From Stratiolaelaps scimitus (lineage: Eukaryota > Arthropoda > Arachnida > Mesostigmata > Laelapidae), in NCBI GenBank assembly GCA_019614645.1, contig JABWDB010000007.1:2976001-3040000 (forward strand): a stretch of 64,000 nt of DNA. Direction: 5' to 3'. Positions 46,560 through 56,999 of this stretch are shown one piece after another; position 1 is the stretch's first letter; the number at the start of each line of letters is the position of its first letter. Position numbers and translations under genes: made by a program. The notes beneath the pieces are model-generated. The model was not told where the DNA came from and did not search any database. It worked only from the letters and a program-made list of their open reading frames with translations.

Positions 46560-48150
46560 TGGCGAGTCAACATAGATTTGTGAGGACGAGCGTTGAAAAC
46601 AGTCAGTCCAGTAACTGCAAACATACTGTGCGCTATAATACCAAACGTTCTGATTGTCACCCTAACGAAATTGTAGTGGTCGGTATCGAGGCTCCCGTAG
46701 GTGAGCCTGTGGATCCCTGATCGTTTTAAGATCGGAGTGCCTGTCTCTCAGATGTCGGCGAGCGCTCAGACCCATTGTTGGGTGTGACAAACAAACCGGC
46801 ACATTTTCATCTTTTAGCAGTTATTACTGCAATCTCTAATTAGCAGTGCGAGCGCAACTTTTGATAGGAGCAAACTTATCAAATATCATCCACTGGAGAT
46901 AATGACGCCAATCAGACGCTGCTTGTTCAATGCGTACATTGCTTATGAAAATAGTAACTAATCTCGGGACCGGCCATTGTGCTCAGATAGACCTGCCCAC
47001 GTGCGGTCGAAATCCCAGAGACCCAAAGAGGTTAGCAGGTCGGCGACGATTTTGTCAGCGTTGTAAACACGCGAGTGCATGTTACGGAACACAGAAAATA
47101 TGGGGAACTCCAATAGTGAGCAACTTATCCAAAACAATGTGACCCTCCGGGAATTACTCACATCATCCTTCACGCGATTAAATGTCAGAATTTTGATGAA
47201 GGTTAGATTTTGACTTGCTTTTGGCCAGCCGTTACTGTCGCAGACCTGCTCACAGAACAGCTTTATGGACAATGATTTATGACAATATGGCTTTCGGCAA
47301 AAATAGTTAATTTGATTTTTGATCGCGCATCGCGATTACATACCAGACGAGATATATTGAGTCAAAAATTCGATGGTAAAATTCGGTAAATGTGAGATGA
47401 GATCGATAAAAATGAAAATAGTCGTAATTCCGCGAATAATATATTTCAACAAAATGGATACATCCTATATCAATAGTGGATCACAACGAAATTGCTATAA
47501 AGACCCAGTGACCGCAGTCATGAGTTGATATGAATATGGTGTAGTGTGAAGGGTATGAGTGTCTTACCAAAAGCTTTGCCCAGCAGGTAATCTGTATTAC
47601 GCGATTGGAGTTGGCTGGCAAGTATCCGCCGTGCTTCCTGTTGTTCGTAGATCTGACCATAGTATCAATGATAATCGATATGTATGGTGGTGTCAAATAC
47701 GAAGCTCCTGATTTTTGGAAGGCGAACTCATCAACACAACGAACTCTGATATGGTTCTGTACGTAAAACATCTAGTTAAACTCAGGCACACTTCAAAAGC
47801 ACCGGCTCGTTGGTTTCATTTCGAAAACTTCAAAGATCGATTGATTGTTCTTCCTGCTCGCGTGATGCCTAATCCGTTTGTTCTTCACAGCGATGCAGTG
47901 ATCGGCCCCTCTGGGCGAGGCTTGCAAGATGGCGTAAACTTCACTCTCGTGAATCGCTCTTCAGATTTACTAATCATCCCCCTTGTTGCTAACTAACATC
48001 AGTGGCTTTACACGAGTGAACTAGGCGAGTCGTATTTTCATTAGCGATTAGCGAAAGGTGTTTTCAATGGTTTAATCGGTCGACGGTAAACGATCACATT
48101 GGACCGGTAATAATAATATAACAGCAGCGTAATATGCTCTCTACAAGGAG
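46560..48150. other. Stretch without recognisable features
   Basis: It should contain the unplaced first exon of hydrolase copy 2 if that gene is complete, but no start with a donor in the required phase (two bases before GT) was found. Confidence 0.4.
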
Positions 48151-48178
48151 CGATTAACCGTAGTATATTTGAACTCTG

Positions 48179-48615
48179 GTGTGTAATGAAGTTAAAACAA
48201 TACTTCAATCAAACCTAGTACTCCAATCAACACACTATGATACGAAGTTACCAATCGTAGCAGCTGACGCAAGTCAATACGGAATAGGAGCTGTTATCTG
48301 CCACAAACTCCCAGATAATTCTGAGAAAGCAATATATCATGCAAACAGATCGTTAACACTTGCAGGAACAAACTATTCAAAGCATTTTACTGACTTAGTT
48401 TTCGCTTGTAAAAAGTTTTAAATAAAATAAATTTACACATGGCTGGCGGTTTACATTACTTGGTTAATCCCCTTTTAACCATTTAAGTGTGTACCAGGAC
48501 GTACAGCATCGTCTACAACGATGGGCTACATCCTTACTAACGAATGACTTTATTGATAAAGTACACTAAAACTACCGAATTTGGACACGCCGACGCGCTT
48601 AAGATATAGCCCATT
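48179..48615 (+). mobile_element. Ty3/gypsy RT/RNase H fragment
   Basis: The plus-strand frame gives VLQSTHYDTKLPIVAADASQ, then YGIGAVICHKLPDNSEKAI, ANRSLT and NYSKH....LVFACKKF. These are the classic RT-to-RNase H boundary of gypsy pol (AADASxYGIGAV, SRSLTxAExNYSxxEKE). After a stop at 48419, frame-shifted remains (RLQRWATSLLTNDF, TTEFGHADAL) continue to about 48610. It is dead and is not obviously part of the element at 7.5-9.4 kb. Confidence 0.8.
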
Positions 48616-49699
48616 TGTCATAATCACAACACGTCGTGGTACCCGACCCAATTCGGGTATAGAATCTTGCCGTTTCGTTGAGCGTGATCATTTTTGTCCG
48701 TCTCAAAGCTATGCAAAGCCTGATCAGGACACCTGAACGATTGTGTTGCTCAACAAGTCATGTAGTTAAAAGAACGCATTCCGGTTATCTAAGCATAATG
48801 ATTATTATAATAATGGTGAGCCTATACTGTAGACAGTGTACTTTAGTATGATTTTCCGTTTTGAAGAAGATTTAGTATATAGTTTTGGGTAGACCCTTTA
48901 GTAGACTATTCCTTCCACAAGTCTAAGCCAAGTTTTGCTTCCTAGATATTTTTTCCATAGCCTCGAATCATTATGTAAACGTCTACGTTGTGCTTAACTA
49001 GTCTCATTCAAGTTCTACCACAGTGCGTCCGTCCTTAATGCGCTCAAAAATGAGCGATTTCTTCACATGACTTAGCCTAGGTCGACAGGGCGACCGATCG
49101 ATATGTGCGCATCCGAATGCTGCTTGCCTTTGCATTTTCATCACTGGTTCACGTCCACCATTATCCTAATCAGTAGCAGCACCATGTTTAACGCGACTTC
49201 AGCTGAACCTTTCATGAATCGAATGTTTCGCTGACCTGAGAAATGCGTTTCATATATTAACATGCTCGAAATGCACCGTTTGTATCTGCGTGCCATTTAC
49301 AACCGACCCTTAATGAAGTCCTGGTAGCTCAATATAGTACAGCGTATGTATATGTCTGCTCATATGTCCCGTCATTCTCGTCCTCATGTATGTTTACGGT
49401 ACAGGAGAGAGCGCGTAGACAGGAGTCCCCAAGAGGGATTCCGATGGCTGTCTCCTCAGCTCGCCTTCAAAGGTCAACAACGAATTGGATTAAAGCATTT
49501 GCGTTATGCCTGACCTTGCCCTTCATGAGACCCTCAAGTGGCAGGAGCACCTCGGGACCTTATGCTCAAATGCTACGGGCTAGGTGCATCGTTGCGACGC
49601 TCTAGGGAGCTTGCGTATTTTTAGCCGGTAGCCTGGTACCTCTTTCTGATTTCACTCGTGCCTATTTTGTGTTATGGAATCATAACACAAACATAAGAG

Positions 49700-49800
49700 G
49701 GTGCAGGTTCGAGCTCCGCTGTGTGACATATAAAAGAGCTTAAGCATTGTAAAATTGCAGCTCCTTTAATAAACCAATATACCTTTACACCTTTTAATCT
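49700..49800 (+). repeat. SINE-like repeat with B-box-like motif and TTTACC-type tail
   Basis: The motif ggttcgagctcc (49708-49719) resembles a polymerase III B box. After 'tgacatataaaag' come 'cttaagcattgtaaaattgcagctcctttaataaacc' type blocks and a cctttacacc tail. The block after the B box recurs at about 50580-50650, partly at 50685-50720, and in reverse at 23.83-23.90 kb. Confidence 0.5.
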
Positions 49801-50579
49801 GGGTGAAGGCTGCAAAAAATAGTACTACGAAAAAGTGAGGTCGTCCAAAATGCCGCGCATACGTATTTAGCAGCGTTCTCCAATTGAGAAAGAACACTCA
49901 CACACCAACAACTCTAATCATTCGCTTTACGGGATGAAACCAAGGATGTACGCTTGCTATCCTGAGGAGTTGCAACTTCGGAAGGAACCAACTACCAGAT
50001 GGATCGATTAGTCTTTCGTCCCTATACCCAGATCAGATTTGAACGACAGAATGCTTCAGATATCCCCCAGTTTCCTCTGGTTTCATCTTGACTAGGCATA
50101 CGTCCCCATCTTTCGGGTCTCAAACATTACGGTTGTGGTCTACGAATGCCAAAAGGCGCGAGTAACGTAGGTGGAAGGTTCCGTCTCCGACATCTGAATA
50201 GGATTCTACCGGCCCACGCGGGTCGAGCTGTACTAACCCCGTATCGAGCTCCTTGCTTTCGAAATGTCGAGTCGAAGTCTTTCCAGTTCCTGCGATGACA
50301 CTCCCTTCTCTCTTATCGCGATGATGCAAAAATCGACTCATGATTCAACTGTCTTGTTTTGAGTGTCAACTCTTCGTATATATATATATATATAATATAT
50401 AATAACTTCAATTTGTGTATATGTATCATCATGCAAAATGTGTACTAAATGTATATGTATGTTCTTCTACGTGTCTCATATACCCCACGAACGGCGGCAA
50501 TAACATAACATAACATTTGCGGTTTATTTCCGGAACTGCAATAAAAAGGAATACGTAATAATGTGCTTCTTGCTCTATA

Positions 50580-50722
50580 TATGACATATAAAAGAACTTA
50601 AGCATTCCATGCTGTTCCTTTAATAAATCAATAAAGCCTTACCTTACCTGCTGAATGTTCTGTGTGTATTCTACTGACTTATTGCAGGCATTGTAAAATT
50701 CAAGTTCCGCAAATAAATCACG
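50580..50722 (+). repeat. Further copies of the SINE-like tail
   Basis: 50582-50650 repeats 'tgacatataaaagaacttaagcatt', 'gttcctttaataaatcaataaagcc' and a ttaccttacc tail. 50686-50722 holds a third, shorter piece (gcattgtaaaatt, aagttccgcaaataaatca). All lie within about 1 kb of the copy at 49.7 kb. Confidence 0.5.
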
Positions 50723-51578
50723 AATTGAATTCGTGTTTGCTCGTCAGGAGCCTTATCGTGAGCAATTATATTCATGTAATTCATCTAGAAATCATATTTC
50801 TTGCGTTGATTACTCCATTCATCGTAACTTGTGGACGGGTCACGGGTCATGACAAAACATGACAAGACAATACAGACCTTATTGAACTCTTACAGCAAAC
50901 AAGCTAGAATTGTACTAGTTTGCCGAATGGCTATTAACAGTGTAAATATATTCGAATTTACAAATAAGAGGCTGGATTATTCACTCTTGCCATGTATTCG
51001 GGAGTCAATCAGCGCCGTAAAACATTGATTCGTGTGGGCGCGTGCCACAAAGCTGACCACCTAGGAACAGGTGAGGTCAATGGTGCACACGAACGACGTA
51101 GAGAGCGAAATTTCCAGTGAGTTCCTTTATTGTCCGATAGTCATACATGTGAAGGCCACAAGTTCGTGAGATATCTGCGAATGACCAGTTGACCGTATTT
51201 AACGCCGTATGCGACTAATATCACGGAAATAAGCCGATAGCGCACAGACGTCCACCTATTCACCTTGGACATTTTGTCGATGTTTCGAGAGCCGTCAGAG
51301 CCGAACAGCTCAGATGTACATCGCCTGTCAGAAACAATGCTTTTACTCCGGCTGCCCTGGCGCTCTGTAATGCAAGGCCGCATGGACGTTGCCACCCCGT
51401 TGCCAACCGGAATTGAGTCCGTACGAATACCAAAGAGCGCAAGCCGAAAAAGACTAATGCGCACGCATGTACACCGCTTCAATTTCAGGGAGCAGCGTTT
51501 CTACAAGGAGATATCCATTAGTCGATATGATTTCCGTGGCAGTAGAAGCGAGCCGGCCGGAAGGTTCGGCCGAGTTAG

Positions 51579-51818
51579 TTGATCGAATTCAACCCTGCGG
51601 TTTACTGCGTCTCTGCTGGACCACAACAGGATTGCTATCCCGCAATTCGCTTCGATGAATGGCTTTCCAATGGCCGTTTCTGGAATTCATTCGCTGAGTC
51701 AATGAAGGTCCAGCGCAAAACCGAAGAATTGGAAAAACGCGTTAAATGGCATTTTTGGGTTGGTGTCGATGGCACTTCGGCCGTGTATATGCCGTACACG
51801 CGACGCAGGAAGACATAA
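51579..51818 (+). CDS. Unassigned open segment
   Basis: A 79-codon plus-strand frame ending in TAA (about 51816-51818) has a protein-like composition (AIRFDEWLSNGRFWNSF, KRVKWHFWVGVDGTSAVYMP). A possible acceptor (CACAACAG) lies at about 51628. I do not recognise it. It lies between exons of the minus-strand pseudogene and could be chance. Confidence 0.2.
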   Translation: MIEFNPAVYCVSAGPQQDCYPAIRFDEWLSNGRFWNSFAESMKVQRKTEELEKRVKWHFWVGVDGTSAVYMPYTRRRKT

Positions 51819-52029
51819 TGATGTGAAATATAAGTGATAATAACACAAGGCTCCCGCTGTGAATTCTTGCTGTTCATGTTGGGCCAATGAGCAGCGTTGG
51901 CATGCTAGATGATTGGTGGTTCACCGGTGTCCCCTGAAGTGATTAGGCGCAGATGACTGAGTTTGGGTTAGGCATATTACCGCAGGCGAGGGAACTCTTC
52001 CGCAATGAGGTGCAGCTTCGAAATACTTA

Positions 52030-52136
52030 CTAACGGCAGTATTTAGATCGTACTTCAAGTTTACGTAGATATGTTTCGCGTCTTTGAATGAATCCCACCG
52101 AACGGCAAAGTCTCCGATCGGCCAAGAAGATTTGTC
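52030..52136 (-). CDS. Candidate internal exon with strong splice sites, unassigned
   Basis: On the minus strand an acceptor (TAGTTGCAG) is followed by 107 open bases (DKSSWPIGDFAVRWDSF, KHIYVNLKYDLNTAV) and a strong donor GTAAGTATT. It does not correspond to any exon of hydrolase copies 1 or 2. It may belong to another gene, or be a chance exon in the pseudogene intron. Confidence 0.3.
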
Positions 52137-52790
52137 CTGCAACTACGCAAAGCAGGCAATGATACCAGCCAGCTACTCAAATGCACGATTTGAATTGAGC
52201 CGTTATCAGTCAACCAAGAGAGGAGGCACTTAGCGTTCCGACGTGTGTTATAAATGTAGGGGCTAACACTGCGCGTTTACCTATCTTTCGGCCCCTATTC
52301 GATTGGTGCAAACTCCGGGGAAACTATCCGAGTTCAACCACCACCCCGGTACGTAGTTCTCGCTTGGCCCCGACGTATTCACGCAGAGCCGATTGTGTTC
52401 GCGTTACAATGCAACCGGGTGAACACATCTTCCGCTACATATCGATTCAGTCGGAATTGGTCACACCGCCATAAACTTAGCATGTGAGAATTTCCTGTCT
52501 TTGTACCCGACGTTGAAGCTAATGACTATTTGCGTCACGTTGTTACAATGCGATAAACCTAACGGCTGCTTGTATACTTCAAAGCGACCCTCGGCCCGGC
52601 ACGCTCACGAGCGCATGTGACCGTACCTCTACCCCAAAGACGAACTCTGACGAAAAGGAAATCGTCACGCTAAGTGTCTCCACGTCCCAGCGAGAACGCC
52701 ACGCGGTTCGCGATGAAGGGTGGGGGCATGCAGCGCTTACTCGACCATGCTTTTTTTCAAAATTTGGGCCGTAGCCCGGTATAATCAAAG

Positions 52791-52850
52791 CTGGTGGTGG
52801 CTGGTGGTGGCTGGTGGTGGTGGTGGCTGGTGGTGGCTGGTGGTGGTGGT
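52791..52850. repeat. (TGGTGGC)-type minisatellite
   Basis: Imperfect tandem tggtggctggtgg units cover about 60 bp and abut the broken exon of the hydrolase pseudogene. Confidence 0.9.
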
Positions 52851-53409
52851 ACGCCACCAAATATGGATATTCATACTTCTATTATGTAGCACGATATCTC
52901 AAAACGTTAGAAATTGCAGCTTGTTGCACGGATCCTATGCAAACGGTAATGCCTCTGCCCAGCATAGAGCCCCAGCGAATTGTAGATCTTTCAAATAAAT
53001 CAATAGGATAGTTATATCTGAAAAGCTCATTGACATTAGATACATTATATGCTCTGAGCTCATGTGAAGCTTGTTGAAAGCAAATCGCCAAAGGGCTTCG
53101 ATTTTGTATCCGACATGAAAGTGTGACAAGGAGTTGAAAACACTGACAGCATTGTACGAAAGCTTGTACATGAAGCAATGGGGTCTCGATATTGGAGCAG
53201 GAGCGAGATCCCAAGTATCAGGATTACCAACGAGAAGGTAAAGACAAACTCTAGGCGCATATGAAATGCTATTATGAAAAAGCACTATTTTCTGCTCAGA
53301 CGACAAGAAAGGCGAAAACTGGTGAATATATATTAGACGTATTTATTTATACTAGCAAATATCCAAATAATATGTGTACGTCTTTATACCACGTGTACAT
53401 GACCTTTTT

Positions 53410-53612
53410 TAATTCCCGGCCTGACTCACAGCCAATAGTTAACTTCCACGATAGAACTGCTTTCTGAATTGCCGAATCATAAGACGGCCAACCCCTTTGA
53501 AATGCAAATGTGCGACGGTGGGGATCGAACCCGTGTATGCACCCAGGTGTCTTCTGCGATTGCAAGGCGCACACGAATGCACCGCCGTGCCCGGTGACGT
53601 GTACGTGACCTG
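53410..53612 (-). repeat. tRNA-derived SINE-like repeat, copy 3 (most complete)
   Basis: On the minus strand the repeat starts with an A-box-like GGGCACGGCGG (53592-53582), then about 50 nt later a B box GGTTCGATCCC (53531-53521), the spacing expected of a tRNA-derived promoter. A unique body follows that is shared with the copies at 2.8 and 41.5 kb. It ends near 'cccggcctgactcacagcc' (plus). It does not fold as a functional tRNA, so it is a retroposon rather than a tRNA gene. Confidence 0.7.
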
Positions 53613-54956
53613 TGTCAATTGTACACATTCTATGTTCATCTCCCCATCGATATTACTCATTAGTCTATTAATTCATCCATAACACAATAATTAAGATGCC
53701 ATTGTAGGTCCACTGGCTCGTCCTGATGTTGCTCTCGTCGTTTGATTCACCCGCGGCGATTTGCAATTGTGGCGATTAATTTCGACTGAATACTTAATCT
53801 GAAGTTTACCCTTCTCGGAATTATCCGTCGTGTGGGGGAAGGGTGCGACAACAGACAAAAGGTTGTCGTGAGGAATATAAACAATTACCTCGAATTTGAA
53901 CTACCTTAGAGTCGAGGTTCTTTAAAGAGTATTTAATAATGAATGTCATGCGACAGGAAGATACGCATTCAGGGTCTGTACGCTGTCTTCCGCTGCGAAA
54001 ATCGAAGATGGGCCTAGTAATTAAACTGATTCTTCAATGCAACCGGGTGGCATGCGATGGTGTTTCACCACGGCAGCATGCGTCTGACACCTGAGCATTG
54101 TGACAGTATGGAAGTCCTGCGCAATAGATCCTGTTTGACACTTCGTATTATACCATGACGCGAGGCTAGTGAAGTGACTGTTTGGCAGACGAACCTATCG
54201 TTATAGCTATGCTTATCATGTCAACTTCAAAAAGCCGTATGCTCAGGTCTATGCAACCTGGTCTTCTAACCATGAAAGCGTCGTCTTGTTCAACTCGAGT
54301 TTGAGAAATAGGATAACGCTCTCACAGTTCAGTAGCGTTAGCGTTTATTCTCAATCCGAATTCTGCAGTGTCGTCTGTGGTGAGGCAATATGTAGATGGT
54401 TTGGCCGGCCAGGAGGCCAAGTATCGTATAATTCTGCGTCTATAAAGGCACCAACAGACGAATGTAGTTTCTCAAAGAAGCACCTTGTTGCAAGTAGAGT
54501 GGACATGATGTTAGCCACTGTCGAGCCAAAGGACGTCCCCACGTTCATAGGTAGGTGGCTAACGCCTCTCATAGATTGTTTCTCCGAGCTGAATGGTTTA
54601 CTGAGAACATTGAGTAGGGTGGAACAGTTCCTAGGAACTTGCCGAAAGTGATCCTCGTCGCATGTCAACCCGTCTGTATCATATTACGACGTTTACTCGA
54701 TAAACCGTTTAGTGCTGAAAGCACATTAAAGGTTGAGATATTCGTCTTTAAGGACTTAAATATCCGCGGAATAATAATAATAATATGCATGCAATAATAA
54801 TAATAACAACAATGTCGCAACTACTGTAACTCAAAAGGGTAGATGGGTCTGTGCCGAATACAAAAACAACCCGCATCATCATTCGGTTGTTTTGATACGT
54901 GACTTAAAAAAAACGCTAAAACCGGTAGTTGAATCCTACGGATCAGTGATAATATC

Positions 54957-55000
54957 AGTGATAATCATAACTGTACATAAGTACAGTTACGACTATCACT
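54957..55000. repeat. 20-bp inverted repeat, two mismatches
   Basis: Arms 54957-54976 (agtgataatcataactgtac) and 54981-55000 flank an ataa loop. There is no associated gene end. Confidence 0.85.
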
Positions 55001-55230
55001 AACAGAAGCATGAAATCGCAGGAAGAGACGAATAATACAAATGGTGATTGATACAAAAGGTGGTGCAAATTACGATGAATGACAGATGAGATATGAGCAA
55101 GTGATCTACTTGAAGGCGAGCAGGGAAAATCACAAACATTATCACACAGAATAACAATAGAAATGATAAATTAAAAAGCTGACTTACGACACTTAACTAC
55201 GCGCCGAATGGGACGCTGGCTGACGAAGCG

Positions 55231-55975
55231 CTGCTGATTATGAGCGCCTGAATAATTTAAGTCTAAATCCTGCGAAGTGCGGGGCCGTCACCACAACGCA
55301 TCAACGCACCTTCTAGTGGTTATCCCCGATTGTCGCCCCGCCCCGAGGGCCTTATTGTGACTCGTTAGTGCCCCTCTAATGAACGAGATCACCCGGCCCC
55401 TTCACGACCCGTGCATCGATGAGCCTCTGTGATGTCTAGCACCTTGGGGCTCGCCAGAGTCTACTCCTTCTGCAGGAGTCTTTCTCTGGGTGCAGGCAGC
55501 ACTTACTTGATGGTTGACGACGAGCAACGAGGCTACGGCCCTCCGCGCCTTTGACGACATAGTTCAAGAAGCCCTCACTACGTTCCTATACCTCTACTAC
55601 AACTAAAGCCTTACTGCCGACGCCAGTCTCTCAAGCCTCCCTTGATGTCCACGTTAGGATCCACGGCCGGTACACCGGTTGGCAGAACTTGCTCTCCCCT
55701 AATGTGCACCCCCGCTTTGAGGCCGCTCTCGAGGAGGCCTTCGACCCAACAGGTGTTTGCGCGCATGGTCGCGGCTCATGGTTCGGTCGGCATCCCTTGC
55801 ACGAGGTAGCTGCAAGGCCTCCATGTGGCAGGTGGTCACCGGCCAGACGGCTGTATCTTGATCCACTGCTACCGAGCCGTCACCTCGTCCATTATGGCAT
55901 GGTGACTGACCTACTGACCTTTATTTCTAGTGCAAGGGGACACAACATCACCGCCAAAACATCATGGCTGACCGC
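55231..55975 (+). mobile_element. Decayed copy of the RLE retrotransposon ORF2
   Basis: In shifting frames it follows ORF2 of the intact element: LNNLSLNPAKC (full SGLALNPTKC), LARVYSFCRSLSLGA, AFDDIVQEALTTFL (full EYDDLVLEALTTIL), ASLSSLP, HPRFEAALEEAFDPTGV, GIPCTR, LQGLHVAGGHRPDG (full PQGLDTSDGRRPDG) and VTDLLT. It spans the RT palm end through the endonuclease with multiple stops, and is dead. Confidence 0.8.
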
Positions 55976-56714
55976 CTGATTTAAAAACTCCACTATCGAA
56001 CCACAAATTGGTTAACAACCACACAGCTGTTCAGGGGCCGTCCGAAAATTTTTATTAGACCCAATAGCAAGAGGCAGCCTTATATAGCAATCATCTTGTT
56101 TCTCTTGTGAGAACTTAATACAACTGATACGAAGAACATAGGATTCCATGGACTGACAACTCTGAAAAAAAGACTTCATGAATCCTCAAACTGGTAAAAA
56201 TGGCAATTATACTTAGAAAAATTATAAATGTGAGGGACTACATATGACTAGGAGGAGTGTTGCAGTATCTGTAAGAGAAGTTTCCCGTAACTTGATTTTT
56301 TTTTATTTCAGCCTCCCAGATACACATATATATATATATATACATATATATATACTTGGCCTTCGGCGTCCAGAGTGTTCTGTGACTCTCATGGCGTACG
56401 GTTTGTTTATAAACGGAAATACCTGGGGTCGCGCGAATAATTAATAAGACTTCCGTTTAAGTAAAGAAGTTAGTTTGGTTTTGGCTAAAACAATCATTGT
56501 GGACATGTAGATATCTCCGAAAGAGTTTCTCCGTAGCTGCAGTAGAAAGGCGATAAGATAAAAGCAGTACCAAATCGAGGTAGAACGCTACACGTGTTGC
56601 CCTGGATAAGAGCATGACGTTAATAGCACCTCCACATAAAATTACATGAACTGAGTCTGTGGAAACAATTCAATGATGATATCAAACTAACTTAAAATTG
56701 TCACCAACATGGTG

Positions 56715-56960
56715 CGTCATAGCTCGAAAAAGGGATGGTATTGCCTCTCTTCACAGCGAGTGATAGGCGCTGCCGAAGGATGCTTCCGGTTTCGTGGATC
56801 AGCCTGTGATAGACTCCTTCGAGGCAAAGAGGTAAGTTGTCCCTGAGGGCGACGTACTTCCGAAACTTGGCCCGCTCCGCACGGTATACAGGGGGTGGTT
56901 GCATAGTGGTTGACATAAGAGCGTGCGAGACTGTCGCAAATAGCCTTCAGCTTCCTTCAA
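56715..56960 (-). mobile_element. 3'-end fragment of the RLE retrotransposon
   Basis: The minus-strand translation gives SLARSYVNHYATTP, then RAERAKFRKYVALRD, LEGVYHRLIHETG and ILRQRLSLAVKRGNTI. It aligns with TLAPSYVNHCATIP, RAERAKLRKYAALQ, LEGVYHRLIRATG and LQRLSLAVQRGNAI of the intact ORF2. It is better preserved than the two plus-strand fragments, carries small deletions and is 5'-truncated. Confidence 0.85.
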
Positions 56961-56999
56961 GGGTAGGCATACAATCAACGTCTCGTTCAAACTTCACAT

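Larger units (their letters stand above)
51264..54410 (-). pseudogene. ABHD17-like hydrolase pseudogene, array copy 3
   Basis: Remains of the same exons lie in the same order and strand. 54410-54322: STYCLTTDDTAEFGLRI (copy 1 has ATYCFRHDDSAEFGLRL), ending in a stop. 52787-52745: DYTG then, after a 1-nt shift, YGPNFE (copy 2 YDYTGYGLNFE). 51500-51264: ETLLPEIEAVYMRAH, ALFG, DSIPVGNGVATS, then, frame-shifted, LALQSARAAGVKALF and finally FGSDGSRNIDKMSK at a GT donor. The exon at 51500-51264 keeps both splice sites but has frameshifts, and the nucleophile motif GxSxG is destroyed. A possible last-exon remnant lies near 50341-50120 (weak). Most of exon 3, including the oxyanion region, is lost next to a (TGGTGGC)n array. 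Confidence 0.7.

Noticed and set aside
46958..47272. Minus-strand ORF starting MSIKLFCEQ as first exon of hydrolase copy 2
   Set aside because: The start resembles an ABHD17 N-terminus only loosely, and no GT donor occurs in the phase needed to join the exon at 46541.
50120..50341. Last exon of hydrolase copy 3
   Set aside because: There is a faint similarity to the VEPLW...H region but no clear histidine motif or acceptor. It was too weak to call separately.
52882..53306. LINE tail on the minus strand near 53.0-53.3 kb
   Set aside because: Overlapping open frames look faintly like a LINE 3' end, but no conserved motif could be fixed.
53520..53595. Genuine tRNA gene suggested by the B-box motif
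   Set aside because: The flanks do not give a cloverleaf with an acceptor stem, and the block is part of a longer body repeated elsewhere, so it is a SINE.
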